Notes: generated from the sequence alone by a model not told the origin. A stretch of 10,781 nt of DNA from CAYJLC01 sp964370735 (GCA_964370735.1 CAYJLC010000063.1:1-10781); one strand, 5' to 3'; shown: positions 1 through 7,104, numbered from the stretch's first letter. Numbers and translations: made by a program.

Positions 1-783
1 GAACTTTTAGATGGAGATTTAACAGTGGCGTTTTCAGGTGGAGTAGACAGCAGTGTGTTGTTGAAAATAGCATGTAAGGAAGCTTTAAAGCTTGAAAAAA
101 AGGTTTATGCAGTTACTTTTGAAACAAAATTACATCCTTCTTGTGATTTGGAAAATGCGAAAAAAGTAGCTAAGGAAGCTGGTGCAATTCATCACGTTAT
201 AGAGGTAAATGAGCTTGATAATATCGATATAAAAAACAACCCTGTCGACAGATGTTATAGATGCAAACACTATCTTTTTTCAGAACTTATCAAGTTTTCA
301 AAGGAATTAGGTGCGAAAAATATAATAGATGGTACAAATTTTGATGATTTAAGCCAATATCGCCCTGGAATCAAGGCGCTTAAAGAACTTTCGATTATAA
401 GTCCTTTAGCCGAACTTAAAATCACAAAAGATGAAGTGAGAGAAATTGCAAAAATGCAAGGATTATCGGTTTCAAACAGACCGTCAGCACCATGTCTTGC
501 GACACGACTTCCGTATAATACGCAGATTGATTTTGAGCTTTTAGGGAGAATAGATTTGGGCGAAGAATATCTTAAATCAGAAGGTTTTTTGGTTAATCGC
601 ATAAGAATTCACGGAGATATTGCAAGAATTGAAATAAAAAAAGATGATTTTTTACTGTTTTTAGATAAATCAGAAGAAATTATAGCAAAACTGAAAGAAC
701 TAGGTTTTTTGTATATTACACTGGATATCGAAGGTTTTAGGAGTGGAAGTATGGATATTAAAATTAAAAAGGAGATGAAGTAA
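1..783 (+). CDS. larE: LarE, ATP-dependent sacrificial sulfur transferase (5' end outside window)
   Basis: LarE activates the carboxylates of the pyridinium biscarboxylic acid mononucleotide made by LarB by adenylylation and replaces them with thiocarboxylates, a step in building the nickel-pincer nucleotide (NPN) cofactor of lactate racemase. The frame is open from base 1 and runs through an internal GTG at 25. The visible 260 residues start just before the PP-loop SGGVDSS (residues 12-18 of the visible protein), so only roughly 10-20 N-terminal residues are missing. Other family motifs are DGTNFDD and PCLATR. Cysteines lie at visible residues 85 and 88 (a C-x2-C pair in NPVDRCYRCK) and 165 (PCLATR). 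The last corresponds to the sacrificial cysteine of the Lactobacillus plantarum enzyme. A three-cysteine set is the pattern of LarE variants proposed to use an Fe-S cluster as sulfur carrier. The stop TAA overlaps the larB ATG (TAATG), which suggests translational coupling. It is probably cytoplasmic. Confidence 0.93.
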   Translation, partial: ELLDGDLTVAFSGGVDSSVLLKIACKEALKLEKKVYAVTFETKLHPSCDLENAKKVAKEAGAIHHVIEVNELDNIDIKNNPVDRCYRCKHYLFSELIKFSKELGAKNIIDGTNFDDLSQYRPGIKALKELSIISPLAELKITKDEVREIAKMQGLSVSNRPSAPCLATRLPYNTQIDFELLGRIDLGEEYLKSEGFLVNRIRIHGDIARIEIKKDDFLLFLDKSEEIIAKLKELGFLYITLDIEGFRSGSMDIKIKKEMK

Positions 784-1523
784 TGGATGTAAAAGAATTG
801 TTAGAACAGGTTAAATCAGGGGAAATTGACATAGAAAATGCCGAAGAAAAGCTTAAAAAATTGCCGTATGAAGATTTAGGTTTTGCGAAAATTGACCACC
901 ATAGGAAGCTTCGCAGTGGGTTTGGAGAAGTGGTTTATTGCAGTGGAAAATCGACTGAACATTTAGTGAAAATTTACAAAAGCTTTTATGAGCAAAATAT
1001 TGATGTATTAGGAACAAGGGCGACTTTGGAGCAGTATTTAGCAGTGAAAGAGGAAGTTCCGACGGTTTCTTACGATGAATTGTCAAGAGTATTAAAGATA
1101 TCGACGAAAAATATCGAAAAAATCGGTTTGGTTGCTGTTTGTACTGGTGGCACATCTGATATACCAGTCGCAGAAGAAGCAGCGCAGACAGCAGAGTTTT
1201 TCGGTAGCAATGTAATTCGCGTTTATGATGTGGGTGTTGCTGGAATTCATAGATTATTTTCAAAAATCGACGATATTCGCGAGGCGAATGCCATTGTGGC
1301 TGTCGCTGGAATGGAAGGTGCACTAGGTGGAGTTTTGGCAGGGCTTGTCGATAAACCTGTTGTTGCTGTTCCGACTTCTATCGGATATGGTGCAAATTTC
1401 GGTGGTCTTTCGGCACTTCTAACGATGCTTAATTCGTGCGCCGAGGGTATGTCTGTTGTAAATATTGACAATGGATTTGGTGCAGGATATCTTGCGACGC
1501 AAATTAATAGACTTGCAAAATAA
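783..1523 (+). CDS. larB: LarB, pyridinium-3,5-biscarboxylic acid mononucleotide synthase
   Basis: LarB carboxylates C5 of the nicotinate ring of NaAD and cleaves the phosphoanhydride, releasing AMP: the first step of NPN cofactor synthesis. The 246-residue length is normal. The C-terminal half is the PurE/AIR-carboxylase-like domain, with AVCTGGTSD (118-126), GVAGIHR (151-157), VAGMEGALGG (about 174-183) and PTSIGYGANFGG (197-208). Cys219 in LNSCAEG matches the cysteine that forms the covalent substrate adduct in L. plantarum LarB; here Glu follows Ala where Pro is more usual (SCAPG). The start ATG at 783 overlaps the larE stop by one base. It is preceded by AAGGAG at 769-774, inside the end of larE, at an 8-base spacing. 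It sits second in a larE-larB-larC operon. Confidence 0.95.
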   Translation: MDVKELLEQVKSGEIDIENAEEKLKKLPYEDLGFAKIDHHRKLRSGFGEVVYCSGKSTEHLVKIYKSFYEQNIDVLGTRATLEQYLAVKEEVPTVSYDELSRVLKISTKNIEKIGLVAVCTGGTSDIPVAEEAAQTAEFFGSNVIRVYDVGVAGIHRLFSKIDDIREANAIVAVAGMEGALGGVLAGLVDKPVVAVPTSIGYGANFGGLSALLTMLNSCAEGMSVVNIDNGFGAGYLATQINRLAK

Positions 1524-1544
1524 TTATGAAAAGAGGATAAAAAT

Positions 1545-2894
1545 ATGAAAAAATCGCTATATTTAGAGTGTTTCAGTGGCATAAGTGGAGATATGAGTGT
1601 ATCGTCGCTTATAGATTTGGGTGCAGATGTAAATGTCCTTTTAGATGGGCTCAAAAGCCTTAATGTAGAGGGTTATGAAATCAAAATTTCAAGAATGAAA
1701 AAATGTGGGATTGACGCGTGTCACTTTGATGTTATTTTAGACAGCGAAAAACATTCTCACAAGCATCACGAACACGCTCACGAGCACCACGACCATTCTC
1801 ACGAGCACCACGACCATTCGTACGAACATCACGACCATTCGCACGAACATCACGACCATTCGCACGAACATCACGAGCACGCTCACGAGCATCACGCTCA
1901 CGAGCATCACGCTCACGACCACCATCATCACGACCACAGAAACTTAACGGATATTGTGAAAATTATCGATAATAGCACAATTTCGAATAGAGCAAAAGAA
2001 ATTTCGAAGAAGATTTTTGATTTTGTGGCAGATGCCGAGGCAAAGGCTCACGCATTGCCGAAAAATGAGGTGCATTTCCACGAAGTTGGTGCTGTTGATT
2101 CGATAGTTGATATAGTTGCTGTTGCAATTTGCATTGATAATTTAGATATTCACGATGTGTATGTTTCGACACTTTACGAAGGTCAAGGGTATGTTAAATG
2201 TCAACACGGCGTAATTCCTGTGCCAGTTCCTGCTGTTACAAATATTGCAAGTGTAAGTGGTTTATCAATTAGAATTACCGATAACAGAGGGGAAATGATT
2301 ACTCCTACGGGTATTGCTATTGCAGCTGCGCTTAAAAATAACGATAAATTGCCAGAAAGCTATAAAATATCTAAAATTGGTATTGGTTGTGGTAAAAAAG
2401 ATTTCAAAAATGCAAATATCTTGAGAGCAATGCTTATCGAGAGTGATGAAAGTATGTCTGATGATGTTTATGTGCTTGAATCGAATATAGATGATAGCAC
2501 TGGTGAGGCATTGGCTTTCACTATGGAAAAGTTGATTGAAAATGGCGCTAATGATGCGTTTTTCACGCCTATTTTTATGAAAAAAAATCGCCCTGCAACG
2601 ATGCTTTCGGTTATTTGTAAAGCGAATAAAATCACTGCTATGGAAGACATTATTTTTTCAAACCTTACGACAATAGGTATTAGAAAATACAAATGTGAGC
2701 GTTCTGTTTTATCTCGCGAAATGAAGAAAATTACAACAACTTTTGGTGAGTGTACAGTGAAAGTTTGTAAACATAACGAAAAAACTTATGTTTACCCTGA
2801 ATATGAAGACGTGAAAGCGATTTGTTTGGCAAAAAATCTTGATTTTGATGCAGTTTATAGCACTATTAAGTACGAAGGGAACCTATCTGTATAA
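1545..2894 (+). CDS. larC: LarC, CTP-dependent nickel insertion protein (single continuous frame)
   Basis: LarC is the cyclometallase that inserts nickel into the dithiocarboxylate mononucleotide in a CTP-dependent reaction, completing the NPN cofactor. The 449-residue protein has the N-terminal signature ECFSGISGDM (residues 8-17), a His-rich insertion (about 70-131), HEVGAVDSIVDIVA (about 179-192), GVIPVPVPAV, GEMITPTGIA, and the C-terminal domain beginning near ESNIDDSTGEA (312-322) with FMKKNRP and TTIGIRKYKCERS. In L. plantarum the two halves are joined by a programmed frameshift (larC1/larC2); here one frame covers both with no interruption. About 36 of the 62 residues in the insertion are histidine, consistent with nickel binding or storage. 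The start has AAGAGGAT upstream, 21 bases after the larB stop. The gene ends before a strong terminator, so larC is the last gene of the operon. Confidence 0.96.
   Translation: MKKSLYLECFSGISGDMSVSSLIDLGADVNVLLDGLKSLNVEGYEIKISRMKKCGIDACHFDVILDSEKHSHKHHEHAHEHHDHSHEHHDHSYEHHDHSHEHHDHSHEHHEHAHEHHAHEHHAHDHHHHDHRNLTDIVKIIDNSTISNRAKEISKKIFDFVADAEAKAHALPKNEVHFHEVGAVDSIVDIVAVAICIDNLDIHDVYVSTLYEGQGYVKCQHGVIPVPVPAVTNIASVSGLSIRITDNRGEMITPTGIAIAAALKNNDKLPESYKISKIGIGCGKKDFKNANILRAMLIESDESMSDDVYVLESNIDDSTGEALAFTMEKLIENGANDAFFTPIFMKKNRPATMLSVICKANKITAMEDIIFSNLTTIGIRKYKCERSVLSREMKKITTTFGECTVKVCKHNEKTYVYPEYEDVKAICLAKNLDFDAVYSTIKYEGNLSV
1761..1937 (+). repeat. In-frame tandem repeats coding the His-rich segment of LarC
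   Basis: Six consecutive 21-bp units (1761-1886) encode variants of the heptad EHHDHSH. Two 15-bp units follow (1887-1901 and 1902-1916, EHHAH each), then a His-rich tail to 1937. Units 1824-1844 and 1845-1865 are identical at DNA level; the others differ by a few synonymous or Asp/Glu, Ser/Ala, His/Tyr changes. Every unit is a multiple of three, so expansion or contraction keeps the frame. The protein segment is a likely divalent-metal (nickel) ligand region; His-rich segments at this place occur in other LarC proteins. Confidence 0.9.
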
Positions 2895-2938
2895 CTTTTT
2901 AAAAGTGCTTTAGAATATAAAATATTGATATAACGAAA

Positions 2939-2967
2939 AAAAACTAACCCGATAAGGGTTAGTTTTT
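2939..2967. terminator. Bidirectional intrinsic terminator between larC and amt
   Basis: A perfect 12-bp stem (AAAAACTAACCC at 2939-2950 with GGGTTAGTTTTT at 2956-2967) encloses a five-base loop. It is flanked by an A-run on the left and ends in a T-run on the right, so it can terminate the lar operon on the plus strand and amt on the minus strand. It lies between the convergent stops at 2894 and 2998. Confidence 0.92.
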
Positions 2968-2997
2968 CTATATAGGACACACTGTAAAAATGAGCAA

Positions 2998-4668
2998 TTA
3001 CAGCGCGTTGCTACCTTCTTCGCCGGTACGAACTTTAATAACATTTTCAACATCATAGATGAAGATTTTACCATCACCAATGCTACCTGTGTAAAGAGCA
3101 TCTTTTACAGTATCGATTAAAGTAGTAACAGGAACTTCGAAAATTACAACTTCAACTTTAATTTTTGGAAGTAAAGTTGCTTCAAGTGGAACACCACGAT
3201 AGTATTCAGGTGTACCTTTTTGAATACCACAACCCAATACTTGAGTAACAGTCATACCGGTTACACCGATAGATTCAAGAGCCACTTTTAAATCTTCAAA
3301 TTTGCTTTGACGAGTGACGATTGAAACTTTAGTGATTTTGCCATCTCTACCAGTTGATTCATTAACAATTTCGATAGCTTTTTCCATAGCGACAACAGGT
3401 TTTGGAACGTCGTGTTTATGATTGTTAAAGTCAGCACCCATAGGGATTGGCATAAAGTCAGCATAAGAGCTTGCAAGACCATGTTCTTCGATATCTAAAC
3501 CTTTAAGTTCTTCTTCTTCTGTAACTCTTAGACCAACAGTGTGTTTAATAGCAAGGAAAACGATTGTCATAGTTACTAAAACCCAACCGATTACAGCTAC
3601 AACACCAAGTGTTTGAATTCCTAAGTAATCAAATCCGCCACCGTAAGCAAGACCGATATCAAGTGCGAATACACCTGTTAAAATTGTACCTAGTGCACCA
3701 CAGATACCATGAACACCAACAGCACCAACTGGGTCATCGATTTTTAATGTTTTTTCTACAAATTCAATACCAAATACAACAGCGAATGCTGCAAATATAC
3801 CGATTGCTGCTGCGCCAAAACCATCTACTTGGTCACATCCAGCAGTTATAGCAACAAGACCACCAAGTGCGCCGTTTAATGTCATTGAAACGTCAGGTTT
3901 TTTATATCTAATCCATGTGATACACATTACAACGACAGCAGCAGTCGCAGCCGAGATATTAGTTGTAAAGAAGATATTTGCAGCCGAAGCGATAGCGTCA
4001 CCAGTCATAGAAACAGTTGAAGCACCGTTAAATCCAAACCAGCAGAACCATAAAATGAATACGCCTAATGCACCTAAAGTTAAGCTATGCCCAGGAATTG
4101 CTTTTGCTTTGCCATCTTTTGAGTATTTACCGATACGAGGTCCTAAGATTTTTGCACCAACAAGTGCTGCAACACCACCTACCATGTGAACGGCAGTTGA
4201 CCCTGCGAAATCGTGGAAACCAAGTTCAGCAAGCCAGCCGCCACCCCAAATCCAGTGACCTGAGATTGGATAAATGATTGCTGAAAGCACCATGCTATAA
4301 ATTAAGTAAGATGAGAATTTTGTTCTTTCTGCCATAGCACCAGAAACGATAGTCGCGGCTGTTGCACAGAAAACAGTTTGGAAAATTACAAATGCCGATG
4401 TTGGAAAAGTGCTATCATAATTGTCTTGGATGAAAAAATCAAATCCACCGATAAAGCCGTTTCCGTCAGCACCAAACATTATTCCAAAACCAATAATCCA
4501 GAATAATAATGAACCTGCTGAAAAGTCCATTAAGTTTTTCATAATGATATTACCTGCGTTTTTGGCTCTAGTAAAGCCTGTTTCTACCATTGCAAACCCT
4601 GCTTGCATGAAAAATACTAGCGCTGCTCCTAACAGCACCCATATAGTATCTACTGCTGAAAATCCCAT
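2998..4668 (-). CDS. amt: Ammonium transporter with C-terminally fused PII (GlnK/GlnB) domain
   Basis: This is a membrane ammonium channel of the Amt/Rh family carrying its own PII regulator, 556 residues. Residues 1 to about 385 are the Amt domain with about eleven hydrophobic segments. They include the FQ-x2-F and WFGFN aromatic-gate motifs (F96, F213 region), DFAGSTAVH with pore His161, and GVHGICGALGT with the second pore His320. After a linker (about 385-440), residues about 445-556 form a complete PII domain: Q483 and K484 at the T-loop base, Y490-R491-G492, LPKIKVEV, the B-loop GSIGDGKIF (528-536) and the C-loop KVRTGEE (545-551). Aligned on YRG and LPK, the residue equal to E. coli GlnB Tyr51, the uridylylation site, is Leu495; Arg491, equal to the pore-plugging Arg47, is kept. 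The start ATG at 4668 has AAAGGGGA seven bases upstream. Upstream in-frame codons up to 4800 run back through the terminator into glnN and are rejected. It lies 86 bases after glnN on the same strand. Confidence 0.95.
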   Translation of the reverse strand: MGFSAVDTIWVLLGAALVFFMQAGFAMVETGFTRAKNAGNIIMKNLMDFSAGSLLFWIIGFGIMFGADGNGFIGGFDFFIQDNYDSTFPTSAFVIFQTVFCATAATIVSGAMAERTKFSSYLIYSMVLSAIIYPISGHWIWGGGWLAELGFHDFAGSTAVHMVGGVAALVGAKILGPRIGKYSKDGKAKAIPGHSLTLGALGVFILWFCWFGFNGASTVSMTGDAIASAANIFFTTNISAATAAVVVMCITWIRYKKPDVSMTLNGALGGLVAITAGCDQVDGFGAAAIGIFAAFAVVFGIEFVEKTLKIDDPVGAVGVHGICGALGTILTGVFALDIGLAYGGGFDYLGIQTLGVVAVIGWVLVTMTIVFLAIKHTVGLRVTEEEELKGLDIEEHGLASSYADFMPIPMGADFNNHKHDVPKPVVAMEKAIEIVNESTGRDGKITKVSIVTRQSKFEDLKVALESIGVTGMTVTQVLGCGIQKGTPEYYRGVPLEATLLPKIKVEVVIFEVPVTTLIDTVKDALYTGSIGDGKIFIYDVENVIKVRTGEEGSNAL

Positions 4669-4698
4669 AATAAAATCCCCTTTAAATAAATTTAATAT

Positions 4699-4747
4699 AA
4701 AAAAGGCGTGTACTTTAAGGGGATTAATCCTCAAAATACACGTCTTT
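4699..4747 (-). terminator. Intrinsic terminator between glnN and amt (attenuator)
   Basis: In the minus-strand RNA the arm 4747-4729 pairs with 4720-4702 over about 19 positions, with one A-C mismatch and a few G-U pairs, around an eight-base loop (4728-4721). Six U residues follow (4704-4699). It lies wholly in the 86-base gap between glnN and amt. No good promoter follows it before the amt start, so amt expression probably depends on read-through. Its 5' foot is shared with the hexaloop hairpin at 4738-4751. Confidence 0.85.
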
Positions 4748-4751
4748 GTGT
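4738..4751 (-). promoter_or_regulatory. Hexaloop hairpin (putative ANTAR-protein binding site / antiterminator) before amt
   Basis: The RNA reads ACAC[AAAGAC]GUGU: a 4-bp stem with a six-base loop having A at loop position 1 and G at position 4, the bases conserved in known ANTAR target hairpins. It starts four bases after the glnN stop codon. The loop and 3' arm (4747-4738) are the 5' foot of the terminator at 4699-4747, so the two structures exclude each other. The same arrangement occurs before glnN and glnA in this window. Binding by the ANTAR protein encoded at 8558-9127 is inferred. Confidence 0.65.
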
Positions 4752-4754
4752 TAT

Positions 4755-6839
4755 TTAGTTTACGCTGTATAAAATTTCTGCATAAGTTGGAAGTGACCAA
4801 TGCTTTTTAGAAACTAAAGTTTCAAGCTCATCAACGATAAGTCTTAATTCAGACATTTTTGTGAATACAACTTCATTATAGTAAGTTGCAAGCTCTAAAG
4901 CATCGCTGTATTCGCCAGTTTTAAGCATAGCTTCTTCTAAGTTTGTGAATTTCTTAATCATCGCACTTGATAATTTAGAAATTTTAGAAAGTAAATAATC
5001 TTCCATTGCAGTATCGAATTTCTCGCCTTTTCTTTTAGCAAGTTTTGCTACTTCGTTTTGGTAAGAGATAACTGATGGGATGATGTGTTTTGTAAGCATA
5101 TCAATCATAGTTAAAGCTTCGATATGTATAGTTTTAGAATATCCTTCAAGTAAAATTTCGTATCTTGAATGCATTTCTGTTGCTGTAAATACGCCGTGTT
5201 TAACGAAAATATCAACATTTTCTGGTTTAATGAATGCAGGAAGTGCATCAACTGTTGATTTTAAGTTTGAAAGACCACGTTTTTCAGCTTCGATAGGCCA
5301 CTCGCTTGAATATCCATCACCATTGAAGATAATTCGTTTGTGGTCTTTAATAACTTTTTGAATTAAAGCACCAAGAGCCTTGTTGAAGTCAGCAACGTCT
5401 TTTAACTCTTCGTAAAACTCAGATAAAACATCTGCAACGATAGTATTTAAGATAATGTTTGGACCAGAGATTGAGAATGCTGAACCAACCATTCTAAACT
5501 CGAATTTATTACCAGTGAAGGCAAATGGAGAAGTTCTGTTTCTGTCAGTAGTGTCTTTAGGGAAGTGAGGTAATACGCTTACGCCGATTTCCATTAAGTG
5601 TCTACCTTGGTCGATGTATTCACTATCAGTTTCAAGAGCTTCTAAGATAGCAGTAAGTTCTGTACCTAAGAACATAGAAATGATAGCAGGAGGTGCTTCG
5701 TTAGCGCCTAAACGATGGTCATTACCAGCTGAAGCTGCTGTTATACGCAGTAAATCTTGGAATTTATCAACAGCTTTAATTGTAGCTGCTAAGAATAACA
5801 AGAATTGAGCATTTTCGTAAGGAGTTTCGCCTGGCTCAAGTAGGTTTAAGCCTGTGTCAGTTGAAAGCGACCAGTTATTGTGTTTACCAGAACCGTTAAC
5901 ACCAGCAAATGGTTTTTCATGAAGTAAGCAAGCTAAACCGTGTTTGTTTGCAATTGATTTCATAAGTTCCATTGTAAGTTGGTTGTGGTCTGTTGCGATA
6001 TTTGTAGTTGAGAAGATTGGTGCAAGCTCATGTTGAGCAGGAGCAACTTCGTTATGTTTAGTTTTAGCTAAAACGCCAAGTTTCCAAAGTTCTTCGTCTA
6101 GTTCTTTCATAAATGAAGAAACACGAGCTTTGATAGTTCCGAAATAGTGGTCATCAAGCTCTTGACCTTTTGGAGGTCTAGCTCCGAAAAGGGTTCTGCC
6201 TGTTAATACTAAGTCAGGACGTTTTAAGTAAACATCTTTATCAATTAGGAAATATTCTTGCTCAGGACCAACAGTCGCTGTAACTTTTGTAGCCGTAGTA
6301 TTTCCGAAAAGTTTTAAGATTTTCATAGACTCTCTGTCAATCGCTTCCATAGAGCGAAGAAGAGGAGTTTTTTTGTCTAGTGCTTCACCGCTATAAGAGC
6401 AGAAAGCAGTTGGAATGCAAAGTGTGTCATCTTTAATGAATGCAAAAGATGTAGTATCCCAAACTGTATAGCCTCTAGCTTCGAATGTAGCACGAAGACC
6501 ACCTGAAGGGAAACTTGATGCATCAGGCTCACCTTTAACAAGTTCTTTGCCTGAGAAATCCATAATGATTTTTCCGTCTTTGTCTGGTGAAATAAAGCTG
6601 TCATGTTTTTCAGCAGTGATACCAGTCATTGGTTGGAACCAGTGAGTAAAGTGCGTTGCACCATTTTCAGTAGCCCAGTCTTTCATTGCATTTGCAACAA
6701 CGTCAGCGATTTCTTTGTCTAAGTGTTTGCCAGAGGTCATTGTTTTTTTAAGACTTTTGTAAACGTCTTTTGGTAGACGTGTTCTCATAACACTGTCACC
6801 GAATACTTTTGAACCAAATAATTGTTCGATATTGCTCAT
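4755..6839 (-). CDS. glnN: Type III glutamine synthetase (GSIII)
   Basis: It makes glutamine from glutamate, ammonium and ATP in the cytoplasm. At 694 residues it has the length of the GSIII family (about 700), far longer than type I enzymes. Catalytic-domain motifs in order: GPEQEYFLID (191-200, metal-binding glutamates), HNEVAPAQHELAP (262-274), NGSGKHNNWS (315-324), AGNDHRLGANEAPPA (371-385), and DRNRTSPFAFTGNKFEFR (432-449). The N-terminal part (LFGSKVFGD, PSGGLRATFEARGYTVWD) and the long helical C-terminal part are typical of the family. The ATG at 6839 has AAGGGAG (6854-6848) eight bases upstream. A longer in-frame start at 6893 would translate through the leader terminator and is rejected. 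The gene is transcribed from a perfect promoter at 6920-6948 through a terminator-containing leader, and is followed by amt. It is divergent from a second, unrelated-type glutamine synthetase. Confidence 0.97.
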   Translation of the reverse strand: MSNIEQLFGSKVFGDSVMRTRLPKDVYKSLKKTMTSGKHLDKEIADVVANAMKDWATENGATHFTHWFQPMTGITAEKHDSFISPDKDGKIIMDFSGKELVKGEPDASSFPSGGLRATFEARGYTVWDTTSFAFIKDDTLCIPTAFCSYSGEALDKKTPLLRSMEAIDRESMKILKLFGNTTATKVTATVGPEQEYFLIDKDVYLKRPDLVLTGRTLFGARPPKGQELDDHYFGTIKARVSSFMKELDEELWKLGVLAKTKHNEVAPAQHELAPIFSTTNIATDHNQLTMELMKSIANKHGLACLLHEKPFAGVNGSGKHNNWSLSTDTGLNLLEPGETPYENAQFLLFLAATIKAVDKFQDLLRITAASAGNDHRLGANEAPPAIISMFLGTELTAILEALETDSEYIDQGRHLMEIGVSVLPHFPKDTTDRNRTSPFAFTGNKFEFRMVGSAFSISGPNIILNTIVADVLSEFYEELKDVADFNKALGALIQKVIKDHKRIIFNGDGYSSEWPIEAEKRGLSNLKSTVDALPAFIKPENVDIFVKHGVFTATEMHSRYEILLEGYSKTIHIEALTMIDMLTKHIIPSVISYQNEVAKLAKRKGEKFDTAMEDYLLSKISKLSSAMIKKFTNLEEAMLKTGEYSDALELATYYNEVVFTKMSELRLIVDELETLVSKKHWSLPTYAEILYSVN

Positions 6840-6859
6840 TTGATGTTCTCCCTTCAAAT

Positions 6860-6899
6860 AAAAAAGGCACTGCGAGTTACTATCGCAACTCACAGCGCC
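6860..6899 (-). terminator. Intrinsic terminator in the glnN leader (attenuator)
   Basis: In the minus-strand RNA a 15-bp uninterrupted stem, three of its pairs G-U, is formed by 6899-6885 and 6880-6866 with a GAUA loop (6884-6881), followed by six U (6865-6860). It lies between the glnN promoter and the glnN ribosome binding site, so it can only serve to stop transcription before the gene. A conditional terminator (attenuator) is the natural reading. Confidence 0.9.
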
Positions 6900-6907
6900 C
6901 TTGCTGT
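6892..6907 (-). promoter_or_regulatory. Hexaloop hairpin (putative ANTAR-protein binding site / antiterminator) before glnN
   Basis: The RNA reads ACAGC[AAGGGC]GCUGU: a 5-bp stem with a six-base loop having A1 and G4. It starts a few bases after the predicted transcription start (about 6913). Bases 6899-6892 also form the 5' arm of the terminator at 6860-6899, so forming this hairpin would block the terminator. No second A1/G4 hexaloop, which the described ANTAR motif has, is visible between it and the U-tract. Confidence 0.7.
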
Positions 6908-6919
6908 TTTACAAGTCTT

Positions 6920-6948
6920 ATTATACAAGAAAATTTAAAATATGTCAA
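6920..6948 (-). promoter_or_regulatory. Sigma-70 promoter of glnN
   Basis: Perfect consensus on the minus strand: TTGACA (6948-6943), 17-base spacer, TATAAT (6925-6920). The transcription start is expected near 6913. That gives a leader of about 74 bases before the glnN ATG, occupied by the hexaloop hairpin and the terminator. Confidence 0.92.
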
Positions 6949-7066
6949 CAGAAAATGAGAAAAAAAGCGTTTTTTATGATAGTGCATAAAATAGGGAGAA
7001 AAATGCGATATCTAATGGTTAAAATGCACAATTTAGTTAAAAAAGCTTTAAAAACGCCTATTCGTG
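6949..7066. other. AT-rich spacer between the divergent glnN and glnA promoters
   Basis: This is the centre of the 380-base gene-free region 6840-7219. Both -35 boxes face outward from it. It is very AT-rich with A- and T-tracts, including a palindrome of six A, GCG and six T at 6961-6975. No TGTNA-N7-TNACA (GlnR/TnrA-like) site was found by eye. The small open frames on both strands here have no ribosome binding site or recognisable product. It could carry an activator site or simply bend the DNA; nothing specific can be assigned. Confidence 0.6.
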
Positions 7067-7095
7067 TTGACAGAATATTATTTATATAGTATAAT
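7067..7095 (+). promoter_or_regulatory. Sigma-70 promoter of the glnA operon
   Basis: Perfect consensus: TTGACA (7067-7072), 17-base spacer, TATAAT (7090-7095). The transcription start is expected near 7102, giving a leader of about 118 bases. The -35 box is 118 bases from the divergent glnN -35 box. Confidence 0.92.
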
Positions 7096-7104
7096 AATTG
7101 TAAT

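Noticed and set aside
853..1323. 156-residue minus-strand open frame inside larB
   Set aside because: Shadow of larB; unlikely composition (many His, Leu, Arg), no start signals.
1737..1937. Open frame on the minus strand rich in Val and Met
   Set aside because: It is the complement of the His-codon repeat of larC; low complexity, no ribosome binding site.
1761..1937. CRISPR-like direct repeat array
   Set aside because: The repeats are contiguous, in frame and lie within larC; there are no spacers.
4669..4800. In-frame N-terminal extension of the amt reading frame
   Set aside because: It runs back through the terminator into the 3' end of glnN, has no ribosome binding site, and the Amt family start MGFS at 4668 has a strong one.
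4421..4810. 129-residue plus-strand open frame opposite the amt start
   Set aside because: Shadow of the transporter's coding strand; it spans the glnN-amt terminator and has no start signals.
6840..6893. 18-residue N-terminal extension of glnN
   Set aside because: It would be translated from within the leader terminator stem; the ATG at 6839 has a well-spaced AAGGGAG and matches the usual GSIII beginning.
6949..7104. GlnR/TnrA-type operator in the divergent promoter region
   Set aside because: I looked for TGTNA-N7-TNACA; fragments such as TGTAATTGGACA lack the required spacing and symmetry.
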